64,000 bases of DNA from Prochilodus magdalenae (lineage: Eukaryota; Chordata; Actinopteri; Characiformes; Prochilodontidae), in contig JAMWET010000668.1 of assembly GCA_024036415.1 (NCBI GenBank), positions 310,001 to 374,000 of the forward strand, given 5' to 3'. The position numbers and the translations under genes are program-made. How positions within the stretch are numbered: position 1 is the first letter of the stretch; each line of letters starts with the position of its first letter. Below the pieces are notes generated by a model. It searched no databases. It saw nothing but the letters and a program-made list of their open reading frames with translations, and had not been told where the DNA came from. Positions 26,066-37,590 of this stretch are shown piece after piece.

Positions 26066-27285
26066 CTTCAGTTCAAGACAATAAAGTGACGTGCATTAGC
26101 AGATGTAAAATTAAAGTGATATGACAGTGCCAGTAGTGATATGACAGTAGTGGATGTTGAATAGCATTAAGGATGTTTAAAGTGATGAGTGCAGACCAGT
26201 TCACAGTCACAGATTGGTGTTAACGGGGGAATTAAGTGGGAATGCCAGGATAAAATCTTAAAAGCTGGTTAAAGTGTGTGCATCCCATGTCAGTATTGAT
26301 GGGGTGTTCATAGTGCTGAGTTTGTGTGTGCAGTGGGCAGAAGTGGGAGGGGGGGAGAGTTAAACATCCTGACAGCCTGGTGGATGGAGCTGTCCCTCAG
26401 TTTGCTGGTCCTCGCCCCGAGACTCCGCAGTCTCCTCCCTGATGGCAGCAGATTAAAAAAGAGTGGGTGGGTTGGATCTGCTGCCAGGCATAGTGCTTTA
26501 CGCGTGAGGTGGGTGCTGAAGGGAGGGAAGAGAGAGGTGCAGATGATCTTCTCAGCTGCTCTCTAGTGCGCTGGAGGGTCCTGCGGCATGATGCTGTGCA
26601 GGCCCCATACCAAACAGTGATACAGCTGGTCAGGATGGCCACGATGGCCACTCTGTAGAAGGTGCACATGATGGGGGTGGGGGCTCTAGCTCTTCTTAAC
26701 TTGCGGAGAAAGTAGAGTCGCTGATGAGCCTTCCTGGTCAGTGATGCTGTGTTGTTGCTCCAGGAGAAGTCCTCTGTGATGTGCACACCCAGGAACGTGG
26801 TGCTGATCACCCTCTCCACAGCAGCACAGTTGATGGACAGAGCAGTATGCTGGGTGTAAGTACTCCTAAAATCCACAACAATCTCCTTCATCTTTTCTGT
26901 GTTTATAGAGAGATTGTTGTGTTTGCACCATAAGGCCAGGCGGCTCACCTTGTTCCTGTAGTTTGTCTCATCATTGTTGCTGATGAGTCCCCCTACAGTT
27001 GCAAACTTAATAAAGAGGTTGGAGGAGTGTGACAGTGTGCAGTTTTGGGTCAGCAGAGTGAACACAAGGGTGCTCAACACACATCCTTGGGGGGGCCCAC
27101 GTGTTCAGTGTGTTGAATACGTTACTGCCGACTCATACCGCCTGTGGTCCTCCAGTCAGGAAGTCTAACAACCAGTTGCACAGTGATGTGTTGAACCCCA
27201 GCATGTCCAGTTTGTGAATGAGTTGTTGGGAGATGATTGTGTTGAACGCAGAGCTAAAGTTCATGAAAAGCAATCTGACATAGGA
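26066..27285 (-). mobile_element. 5'-truncated non-LTR retrotransposon (CR1/L2/Rex-type LINE)
   Basis: The minus strand encodes the C-terminal half of a jockey-superfamily reverse transcriptase followed by its 3' UTR, which extends down to about 26.07 kb. The 5' end is truncated inside the RT palm, as is usual for target-primed insertion. The element sits inside an older dispersed repeat, which it splits. No poly-A tail or long target duplication is evident; only gac is shared at the two junctions. Confidence 0.8.
26340..27284 (-). pseudogene. Reverse transcriptase fragment, inactivated
   Basis: From right to left the minus strand encodes [13 protein letters not shown] and then [20 protein letters not shown] (RT palm), a TGA stop after GGPQAV, a frameshift near 27080, then GCVLSTLVFTLLTQ. 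Next come NLFIKFATVGGLISNNDE, LALWCKHNNLSINTEKMKEI and a thumb region with FLGVHITEDFSW and AHQRLYFLRKLRRA. The catalytic box in this lineage normally reads FADDT; here FA is followed directly by TVGGL, so both catalytic aspartates are missing through an apparent 9-nt in-frame deletion at about 26999. A second frameshift near 26460 moves the tail (LLPSGRRLRSLGARTSKLRD) to another frame. It is clearly non-functional. Confidence 0.85.
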
Positions 27286-27350
27286 GACTTTACATCAACA
27301 AAGTGGACCAGCAAGGTAATAGTATGAACAGTGGACAGTAAGTGAACACA
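27286..27350 (+). repeat. Unclassified dispersed repeat, copy 2, right half
   Basis: It begins gactttacatc and continues through gtggaccag...gtggacagtaagtgaacac. This is the expected continuation of the repeat interrupted at 26065, and it aligns with the start of the copy at 21223. A GT microsatellite follows directly at 27361. Confidence 0.5.
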
Positions 27351-27360
27351 ACACTAATAT

Positions 27361-27394
27361 GTGTGTGTGTGTGTGTGTGTGTGTACGTGTGTGT

Positions 27395-27428
<34 letters not shown>

Positions 27429-27476
27429 TTGCGCGTGTAATAAATATGTAATAAAAATAAAAATAAAAATAAAAAC
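27361..27476. repeat. GT microsatellite and AAAAT run
   Basis: GT repeat with two GTAC interruptions at 27361-27428, then an ATAAAA pentanucleotide-like run at 27450-27476. Confidence 0.95.
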
Positions 27477-27900
27477 TTTTGGGGCTTTATCATTGTTGTT
27501 TAGAAGACTCAAAAGCACTCAAACATGCTAGTCTTAACAGCCAGAACAGTCCTACAGCTCTGAAAAGCTAGCTAGCTGTCACATTCTCATTCATACACAC
27601 ATACACTCTGTAAGGTAGCTAGCTAGGAAACTGGTAGGAAACGTATATGGACTGCACACTGAAGTTAAAAATCATTACAGTGCCTTGAATACTTGTAAGC
27701 TGTGAAAATGTACAAGGAGTCTGCATTAAGCCTGAGGTACAGAGCAGCCGCTTCATGCTACTGGTAAAACAGGACATCAGAGTACCTTTGGTTTTTACGT
27801 GTGTGTGCATAAGGTGTGTTATGGTGCTTGCATGTGCCTAATGTGTTATGCAAGGTGGTGTGGAAGCGTATTTCTATAGTGGTGCTGTCATCTGCTTTTC

Positions 27901-27931
<31 letters not shown>

Positions 27932-30590
27932 GACAGGTATCTCTGGGATGTATTAAAACAGTATTCACTGGGGATACTGACTCACAGTCTTTCACACTGA
28001 GACGTTCTTTAGTGTCCCCCAACTGAATAAAAAAGCAGATACAGTGATAAGAAAACAGCATACACACCTCCTCCTTCAAACACACACATACCCCACCAAT
28101 AATATATACACAAATCCAACATATACACAACATAAATACAGTTTGTGCACAACATATTATACGGTATAAACGTGTACCTACCAGATATATAACAATCCCT
28201 ACTAACAAAGACAAACCTACTAAAAATACAGTACAAACAAACATATATAATATATATAATAACATAAGACCCTCACTGATTACATGTATTCTACACTTAT
28301 TATCTATTTTATCAGCTCTGCTACCCATACAGATGCACTTTACAGTTATAAATTACAGACTGTAATCCCTCTGTTACTCTGCATACAACCACAGAGGAGA
28401 TATTACTTTGGGCAAGTAATGGGGTTGGGCTCACGGTGCAGTATCATGAGAGAATGTCATACTGGTATTCACATTTATATCAAAATATTGTTCCCCCCTA
28501 GTGAATAGTTCAATGTTCAATGGAGGTGTTTTTAACAAAGTAGACAGTTAGTGGAAATTCAAGATGTAGGGGTTTATAATAACATGAACAGGGAGGGTAC
28601 ACTAATTACTTTTCCAATATGTACTCCAATAGGCTACCTTGATGATGCTACTGAGGCCTATAAAGTCAGCTTTTTAACAGCAGTCAAACAGAAATCAACA
28701 AGACAAAGGACTTTCCTATTACTATCAATGCCATAAGGAGAACTAACAAACAAATGACAAAAGTTTCAAACTTTTACATGAAAACAAAATTTAAAACAAC
28801 TGCAACAAAGGTGCTCCTCAAGACAAGAATGAATGATTTCAAACAAAAGACTGGCAAAAAAGAAAAGAATAGCTCCTCTTGAAGAGTAAAAGCTTTTCTT
28901 CCTCCTGTATGGATTACAAACACCAGAAGTCCCAACTCGCTGACATGAATTAGTGCAGCCCTCACACTGTTTAAAGACAAGCTATAAAAGGCTGGGAAAG
29001 CAGTGGGATGAGGAGAAGAAGAAGCAGAGTTGTCCCCAGAGGGTTTTGCTAGCTAGCGGCGAAGTATTCAACACAACCTTTAGCTCTCCACTGGGACAAA
29101 GCCTGCAAAGTCCACCACAGTGAAGTCGTCCTTGACAGCATTTCTGTTGTTTGTTTGTCAGTGCGTTTCAAACACATCAAGGCTACTGGAACTTAACATG
29201 ATGACACAACAAATTAATTCAATATATAAATAAATAAATAAAAATTAAGGACAGAACAGGCTTTTGTGTCTCTGTCTGCATGTCCTTCTAGCTTTGGGAA
29301 AAATGGACAACTTTTACATTGTTCAGACAGAACAGCAAACCAAGAGTGCCTCTTTGTAGCATCATTAAAAAAGATGATTACCGGGGCCATCCAATGAAAA
29401 CACGTCCGTCCCAGGTGACCTATAAAACTCGATTGATCTGAAAGCCGGATGGCTCGAGCCAGGACGTACATTTAGACGACCCTTCATCAGCCGCAAGTCC
29501 ACATTTTGTAATTAAATTAGATCTTGCAAAGCGTAGTAATTGAATAAGGTGCTTGGGGGAAGGAAAACAGCTGACAGAAAGAGACGGTTGTGCCAATGGA
29601 ATGTTCTGGACCAAATAAAGCTGCCAGATATCAAAAATTCAAGTTTGCTATAAGCTGCACAAGGTAAACATGCAACTCTTTGGTCATTTCATTAATATTT
29701 TAGAACCTCATGACAGACACTGCATTAATGTACTGATTATTAAAGTTTGTTAAAGTTTGTATAATTTTACTTCCTTTATAATTATAAATTATAATTATGC
29801 CTTCCACTTGATTCCCTAGCTAAACCTATGGCTTATTATTATTATGGAAATAATCACAGCCTGAGTAATAATAAAAACAGCCAACAGAAACATGATCAAT
29901 CTTTTGGATTTATTAATTCTATCTGTTAGTAATACTGCTAGTAATACTGCTGGGTTATTGCTAATGAAGAGATCTGAGGTTAGGCTGAAAAAATGTGCTT
30001 GTTTGGCTTTAAACGGGTAACACTAAAGTGATCAAATTTAATAGGAAAATGCCTGTCTGGAAATTTAAAGATGTAATGTCAGTGTTGGACAACAGTGAAG
30101 ACTGTTGTAGGAGCAGGCTACTGTGACTGAATTGAAAATCAAAATTGCCCATGCCAATTCTCTAGACTAAAGCTATTTTTGGATCAGATAAAGATTATCA
30201 GGTGCTGCTGAGGTGACATTAATCCAATACAGTCCTTTATGATTGCAGCTAAGACAGACAAAGCCTCATAGGAGAATCATACACAACAAGCAGACCCAGT
30301 GATAATTGCCAGTAATAATGTCTATGACTATAACTTTTATTTCGACTGACCAATCAACAAATTTTAACCAAAATTTGTCCCTAGAAACTGACACCATTTT
30401 CATGTGGCTGGTCATTTATTTTTGTTTTAATAAATGCCAAAAATGCAGATTTGCATGCAGTTCTTGATCACTGTCACACAAGGGTTCTTTTTCTGCTGCA
30501 CTGCAAAATAACCTCCTACATCTATACATCTTGTCTGAAACAGCATAATGGCAAAATAACAATCTTTAAGCCTTATTTGAGTTTTCACTT
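27477..30590. other. Intronic stretch, no gene recognised
   Basis: A GT run lies at 27904-27931. Repeat-free, GC-richer blocks lie at about 28.99-29.20 and 29.27-29.62 kb. No coding motif, though several frames of about 70-140 codons occur by chance. Confidence 0.5.
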
Positions 30591-30591
30591 T

Positions 30592-30722
30592 TTTACTGAT
30601 AAACTCATTTTTATTATACATAAACTGATTCTTTACTATTGAACACATTTTTCACTATTTATGAACACATTTTTACTATTGATAAACAGATTTTTTACTA
30701 TTGATAAACTGATATTTTTTTC
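30592..30722. repeat. Degenerate minisatellite, about 21-bp unit
   Basis: About six imperfect copies of a unit near ttttactattgataaactga. The clearest two are at about 30675-30715. Confidence 0.75.
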
Positions 30723-30839
30723 CTAAAGTAGGAAACAACTGTTTTTGTCATACCAAAAACTGTACAACCTATCTTCCTTTACTCCTCAAAGAACTGGTAA
30801 TTTTAGAAAGCAAAAGGAAATCTCACCGCTTCTTTCAGT

Positions 30840-31036
30840 CTTGAAAGTGAAGTGGCTTAAAAGTTTGGATAGCTCGCTTGTTTTATCTGAACAGTAAGGC
30901 GACAGATTTTTATGTCAGATTTAGTCGTTTCACAACATCTTAAAAGAAGGGCAGTTACTTGAAGTGAAGTGGCTTAAAGTTTGGATCAGCAGGCTTGTTT
31001 AAACAGAAAATGTAAACAGATTTTTAGTCAGATTTC
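30840..31036. repeat. Imperfect direct duplication, about 85 bp
   Basis: 30840-30927 and 30959-31036 share gtgaagtggcttaaa, gtttggat, gcttgttt and cagattttta...gtcagattt in the same order, offset by about 118 bp. Confidence 0.85.
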
Positions 31037-31429
31037 TGTGGCCGCTGCAAATATAAAAGCTCAGTCAGATCTTCCTGCTTTGTCATGTTTTGAAATGGGC
31101 CGTATTTAGAAGTGGGAGGGGAATTCGAAGCGCGCGGTAAGTGGAGTGTAATGTGACACTGTAGCCCCTCCAGTGATTTGTAAGCTATTGATTTATTGTT
31201 ATGTTCTGGTTCTCTGTGTCTGTGTTAGCTGCAGACGCAGTATGGCGGGAAGGACCAGCAGACACTCTTTGAAATGTCAGAATATGGGAGAGTGTTTGGA
31301 AAGAAGCATGTCATCATCCTCAGAAACACGCACACGCACACACACAGATGCTGGAATTTAGAGCTAAGACAAACCGTGTGTCTTGTAACGTATCTAGTAT
31401 CAGTGAGCTCAAACACAGCACAGATGGCG

Positions 31430-32125
31430 AATGCTTCTCCCCCCCGTGTTCTTTTCTTTCTGTTTCTCCCTCCTTTCTTTTTTCTCACTTTGTCTTTTCT
31501 GTTCACTTTTTTGTCTTTCACCCTCTTACACTCTTCTTTCTCCCTCTTCTGTCTCTTTGTTTTTAATCCCTTTTATTTCTCTCTCTACTTGTTTTCTATT
31601 CTCTCTCTCTCTCTCAAATCTCACTCTATCCCTCTTTTATTTAGCTCTTTCCCATATATTTGCTTGCTTTTTTCTGTCCTATCTCTTCCTAACTCATTTT
31701 CTCTTCCTCTTATTTCTCTCTTCATCTATCTTCTTGTTTTCTCATGTTTCTCTGATCCCCTCTTTCATCCCTCACACACTATTTCTGTGTCTCCCTCCTT
31801 TCTTTTTTCTCACTTTGTCTTTTCTGTTCACTTTTTCATCTTTCACCCTTTCACACTATTTCTTACTCTCTCTCCTTTTCTTTTTGTCTCCATTTTCTCT
31901 CATTTTTCTTTCTCTAACTGCTCCAAATTTACTTCTTTTTTCTCTCTCTTTCTTCTATCTGGTTTTCATTATATATCCTTCATTCTCCATTTTCTTAGCC
32001 TTCTATCCATCTCTCTTTCTCTCTCTCTTATTTATTATCCCTCTTCTTCTGATTTTTATTTCTTTATCTCTCCCTTTTTACCCATTTTCTCTTCCCATTC
32101 TTGCTCTTGCTCTCTCTCTACATCA
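31430..32125. repeat. 700-bp polypyrimidine tract with internal 47-bp perfect repeat
   Basis: The plus strand is almost entirely C and T (with scattered A) over about 690 bp. A 47-bp segment starting tctccctcctttc is identical at 31465-31511 and 31790-31836, with weaker similarity continuing another 20 bp or so. The 297- and 261-codon frames across it are Ser/Leu/Phe-rich artefacts. Confidence 0.9.
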
Positions 32126-32215
32126 GATCTCAAAGCCAAATATGGTTCCAGTCAAGCTCTACACTAACACCAGACAACTTTGTTCAAGGCTGCGCAGTTT
32201 GGGGCAAAATTTTTA

Positions 32216-35200
32216 AGACTTGAGAAATCTGATGCTCAAACCGAGAAGACCATTTGAGGGAGAGAAAGAGTGAGAGAGTAAAACAGAGTTAGAGAGAGCA
32301 TATGGAATTACACTCCACCACTGACAAAAATTCACTGGGGAAGAATAGTGCTAAAGTGTGCAGTGAGGGAAATATGGAGTGTTCTCATGTTCAGAACATC
32401 CATATTCACACACTAGAATAAAATAAAACAAAACAATACATAAAAAAGTAAAACATCCAGGCTCGCAGATGGACATGGAAGTTGACGAGGAGAGAGAATA
32501 AAATGTAGCAGCTAATGTTTAGAGCTGAGGCCTGGATTCCAGGATTTTTAACTTGGCCTATTGTGTAGTGTGTTGGCAGTGTGCTTGTGAAACTGCCACT
32601 CTGTCAGTCAGAGGCTGGAGAGAGTGCTGTTTAATGAGAGTGTGTAAGTATAACAAAAGCACCGTTAATGCCATTAGCCTGCCAGTCGCAGCCCCGTAAC
32701 ATCTCAGTGCTATGCCGGAACCATGCACGTTTCAAATATCTTTTTTTTTTTTTTTTTACAAGCTGCAATTAACTTTTACGCAGAGTGCAGTTTCTCTTTT
32801 CACAGCTGAATAGGAAATGACGATTTCTTTTTTTGGAGACAGTTAGCAGACTGCCAAACTGGTAAAAGTGGATCTGGATCATGTTTAGAACACTTTTGTT
32901 TAATTATTTCTTGTGGCAGTCTGAAATAATCGGTGAACTTCTGTGAAAAGTGTCAAAACCTCTCATCTATATCACAGCTGTGTCTGTATTAAAAGAGAAG
33001 ATATTGTATTATGATTTTAATTTGCTAAAAAAGATATATTTTTGTGTTTTTGATAACACAAACAAAAAGAAAAAAGTCAACAAAGGTGGAATTTCAATGT
33101 AATATAATTCATTATGCAACTAAGTAATAAACATATTAGTATTTAAACAGTACAGTAGAACTTACCACACCTATATGCTTCACAATACAACACTTTATCT
33201 ACCATATAGCCCTAACCTTAACTTCAGTAACCAAAAGATTAGTTTAGTCATACTTCTTCTACCTGCAGGTTTTGAAATAAATTAACAACAATAAACACCA
33301 GACTCAGCCACATGTCAGCTTCTTATTTACAGTTTTTCCCGTTGGTGCAGCAGGTTCCAGAATGTGACAAATGTGTAACAACAGCTACAAGCAATGTCAC
33401 TAACAATTAAATTCGAACAAAAAGCTGGTAAATAGGTAGCTGGCTTCAGACAAAGTCTATCTGCATTTTTCTGACAATTTTGTGTTGTTTTTTTTTCCTT
33501 CAAGAATAACAACTTTTGCTTTCACAACTAAAACTGTGGTTTGTGGTTTCTGGTTTAAATTGACTTTGAACAACTGTAAACAATGAAAACCAGAGGCATT
33601 CTCAGAGCTTGTGATAGAGCTCCTTCTGTAGAAAATCACTTCCTGCCCTCCATCTGCAAGTCAACAGTAACAGTAACATGGTGATGTCATTTGAAAACAC
33701 ACACTGTATAAACCTTAACCCCCAACCCCCACCCCCACTCACTTTACTAATAGGATGCTTCTAGGTGCCCACTTTTAAATAAACACATTTTAGGGCAACA
33801 CCATTAATATTAATATGTAAGGAAATTTCTTCACTGTCCCAGCTGTGCAGGCCAGTCTGACATCATTAGCCATGCATTTCGTCCAAACTCAGCTGTGAGC
33901 AGCCCTGATTTTGCCTTTCAAAGTGAATCAGAGTCAACTTGTGGTCCAGATAATGAACTCTGCCAGGTGATGTAAACGGTGTGGTGCGTTCTACCTGCTA
34001 ACAAAGCGCTAAATGCTTCTGCTAGCATCAAAAAGGCCAAAAAGCCAGCTACCCTGATCAAAAAAATAAGAACAGCTACTTGGGACTGTGGACTGGCACG
34101 TGGACCCTACACGAGAACTGAAACGGCATTCAAAGTGGAGGCTTTTTAAAATGCGTGTGTATGTGAGCATGTGTGTGCTTCAGTCTTTGATGCGTGCTGT
34201 GTTTAATATCCTTCTCTAAAGCTGTGCTTCTGCTGTGTATGAGTTTGCGCTGGCTTCGAGCTGCACGGATCACATCATATTCGCTCTGCTTTTAAATTTT
34301 CACCTTCTGGCACCGGTGTTAATATGAAAAAAAGAGAGAAACAGAAAGCGAGTGAGAGACAGGTAGAAAGAGCAAGAGATAGACGTAGTGTATAGGCTAT
34401 GACTGAACTAGAAAACAAGAACAAAATAATAAAGAAAAAAAAATCTACCAAATAATATCTATAAGTGGTTTCTATTGAAACGGTTGTGAATTATTTCCTG
34501 TTACACACATCAGCCAAAAGAGTTAAAAAAATAAGTTATAAATAGCTGTGATTAAGTGCAAGGCACTAATTCTTTCATTAACAAGCTTCTATGTTGATCT
34601 AATACATCAACTTTGATTCAAGTTGCAAAAAATCGCTCTGGAGGCAGTTCTACCTTAATCAGCATGAAGCAAAAAAAAGAATGAAGTCCCTCAAAACACA
34701 ATGATAAACAATTTAGTTTATAAATGTTTGTCTCTTGTTAGAGGCTTGTACGTATGTTCAAAATAAAACAGTGTATCAAAATATCTCTAATGAGGTGCCT
34801 GAATCATTAAAGGTACACCACTTACTTACATTAGTTTGCTCATCCAGACCTTGCTTGCTAAACAAGAAGTTTGAAACTTGGACTTCACAAGTTTTAACGA
34901 AATAGCCCTGATCTAAAGTAGATGTTTGCCTCTTGAGAAAGCAGTTGGTCCTACCGTACAGGCATAATAACAATGAAGTCATTTTCAATTGAACTGAATT
35001 AGGGAAGTGAGCCATTGTGCTGGACCTGACCGTTTGAGTGTGTGCTGTTCAGCGTTTTGTGGAGGCGTCAAGATGATGAAGTGAGGCAGCGCTGACAGGC
35101 TGAAAATGAATTCTGAACAGGTCTGCTATCAAGAACGCTGACCCAAAAATAACTGCGTTTACCTTCAGCCGTTTCTGAGATGGTTAGCTTTCGAAGTGCA

Positions 35201-36200
35201 GGACAAGCCCGTTGGTGTAGAAAATATAGCAAATACAAAAATAACAAAGTGTGTTACAAGTGTGTGATTTTTTTGCATTCATCTGGTTCTCATTCATGCA
35301 CACGCACACACGCACACACATACACACAAAACCCGCAGGGGTCTAAGGAAGTGCAGTGTTTCTTGGTAAACACAGTCACTGCCATGAATGCGTGTGTGTG
35401 TTTGATAAAGGTGAGTAAGTGACTCGCTGATAGCTTATCCATTCTCCACTCTAACAAAAGCGATGTGCATGCTGATGCTGTTCAGACTGAGAGTTCATGA
35501 CCCTCCTGAGAAAAACACCACAACTTCACAGTCTCCAGAGAGAAAACCTACCGGGCCATTCAGCCAAAAACACACTCTTCTCCATTCTCTTCCGTCTCCC
35601 AGCATCATCTCAGGGGTTATTGTGCCGTCGCTGCTACAGGACTGAGCTATTTCACGGCTGAAGCCAGGAAGGAAGACTTTGTTTTCCAAGACAACAAAAA
35701 CACCTTTTTAAATGAGGCTGAATTCACACAGGATCATCCTGAATGACACAGAACACAATAAAAAAGAAAGTACAACATTAATCCCTTAAAGTCTAAGGGG
35801 CTGTATATGGGTGCATACTTTAATTTCTCCCTTCTTAAACGGATGTTTACATGCATAACAAAAAAGAAAAAAACATCAAATAAATGAATTAATCAGTAAA
35901 TCAAAAAGCAGTCTATTGTGTTGCTTGCAGCCACACTTCAACTCCTGACTCTCCAAACTTTCCTATTAGTTTCCACTGCAAAAAAATAAGATCTTAGTAA
36001 GTGAAATTACTGCCACAAAACGGAAAACAGGATCATAAGTAGAGTTCGGTACACGGATCAAATGAAATCAAATCATGTTCATTGTCACATCACATTTAAC
36101 AGAGGTGTGATGCCAGTAAAAAATTTCATACATATAATTCTAGGTTTATATACTGTATACATAATAGTGCGCATACAGCGCATTATTATGATTATTATTA
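32216..36200. other. Intronic stretch, no gene recognised
   Basis: Contains a T run at 32741-32757, C-rich words near 33720, a short CA patch near 35300, and repeat-free GC-richer blocks at about 32.54-32.72 and 33.84-34.34 kb. The 64-codon minus frame at 35.5-35.7 kb has no motif I know. Confidence 0.5.
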
Positions 36201-36203
36201 TTT

Positions 36204-37590
36204 TATTTATAAAGCATAACAATGCAAAAAAAAGAGAAAAATCCAACCTTTAATTCAAGTGCATATATTCAGTGGGAACAAAATCCCACATTAAGAAATT
36301 ATTATTTTACTGTGCCACAATTATTGGCACCCCTGATGTTAATAGTGTGTACAGTACAACCCCCTTTTGCCAACAAGACAGCACTTATAGCACCTGTAAC
36401 ATTTCACAAAATGGGAGAACACAGAGAGAGGGATCTTCAACCATTCCTCACAATCTCGCTAAATCATCCAGATGCCTGGGTCCTCTCCTATGCACTTTCC
36501 TCTTAACCCCCCCACCCTCAGGTTTTCAATCGGGTTGAGTAACTGAGATGGCCATGGGAGGAGCTTGATTTTGTGTCTGGTGAACCATTTTTGTGTAGCT
36601 TTGACCACATATTTAGGGTCATTACCATGCATTACCATTTTGATTTAAAATGTTCTGGTATTTCAAAAAGTTAATGATGCCGTACACCCTAACAAGGTTC
36701 CCGGGGCCTTTGGAAGAGAAACCGGCCCACAGCATCAATGATTCTCCCCCATACTTCACAGGGGGTGTGAGGTGCTTTTTCCGCATAATCATCTTTTGTG
36801 TTACATCAGACACGTTTGTTGCCAAATCTTGGTCTCATCTGACCAAAGCACACATTCCCAATTGAAGTCTCAATACCGTTTACATTATGCTTGTAAGTGA
36901 GGAAAGGCTTTTTTCAGTGTATGCCTCCTAAACAGCTTGTTGGGATGTAGATAGCGCCTGATGGTTGTTATGGAGACTTTGTGACCCCAAGATGCTACTC
37001 TTTGATGCAATTTTCCAACAGTAAGCTTGGGAAAACTTTTTACTTCTCCTAGCTTTCTCATTGCTGTGCGTGAAGGCAAGATAAACTTGCATCCTTGTCC
37101 AGACTTGTTTGCCACTGTTTCACTTGTTTTAACATTCTTAATGATTCCTCTGACTGTAGATATGGGCAGGTGTAGGCAAGTAAGCTATTTTCTTGTAGCC
37201 ATAGCCTGACTTATGAAGATCGACACACATCTGCCTTCACTGAATGGTGTGTTCTCTTGTCTTTCCAATGTTGAAGAGTGGATAAGAGAAAAAGGCTTCT
37301 GTCACCCCAGGAAAAGAAATGACAGAAATAATTAAATTACATTTATTTTCTAGGAATTGTTAGGGGTGCCAATAATTGTGGAACAGGTGATTTTATGACA
37401 AAGCCAGGGATTGTTTTTGTTAATTCACTTCAGGTAAAGGTTACATTTTTCAATTCTCAGTGTGAGATTATGCTTCTGCAATAAAAAAATATTTTTGTAT
37501 TTTCAAATATATTATAATTTATATTTGTTAATTATTTTTTAACACATCTTAACGAGGGGTGCCAAGAATTGTGGAGGGTGCCATATTAAC
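36204..37590 (-). mobile_element. Decayed Tc1-like DNA transposon with IR/DR ends
   Basis: A perfect 20-bp inverted repeat, ccacaattattggcacccct, lies at 36315-36334 and its complement at 37362-37381. On the right a second, direct copy of the motif occurs at 37555-37574, 193 bp further out, giving the inverted/direct-repeat end structure of fish Tc1 elements. The left end shows diverged TIR homology out to about 36.2 kb, but its outer repeat is missing. The interior encodes a broken transposase on the minus strand. Confidence 0.85.
36350..37269 (-). pseudogene. Tc1-like transposase, inactivated
   Basis: The minus strand opens with what appears to be an ATT in place of the start codon (37269), then GKTREH, and a helix-turn-helix piece (VDLHKSGYGYKKIAY). 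It continues with NKSGQGCKFILPSRT, TTIRRYLHPNKLFRRHTLKK and the core VKYGGESLMLWAGFSSKGPG. The DDE tail is recognisable as [14 protein letters not shown] and LLNPIENL, followed by GEDPGIWMI and CEEWLKIPLSVFS. Several stops and frameshifts separate these blocks. A 9-bp duplication (atggtaatg) near 36625 disrupts the second catalytic Asp region. It is inactive. Confidence 0.82.

Noticed and set aside
26324..26566. 80-codon plus-strand frame
   Set aside because: It is the antisense shadow of the LINE reverse transcriptase tail.
31274..32216. Open frames of 297 and 261 codons
   Set aside because: They lie over a polypyrimidine tract, overlap each other in different frames and encode only Ser/Leu/Phe-rich low complexity.
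35495..35689. 64-codon minus-strand frame in a GC-richer block
   Set aside because: I checked it as a possible downstream teneurin exon. It has no teneurin motif and the expected Pro/His-rich segment is absent.
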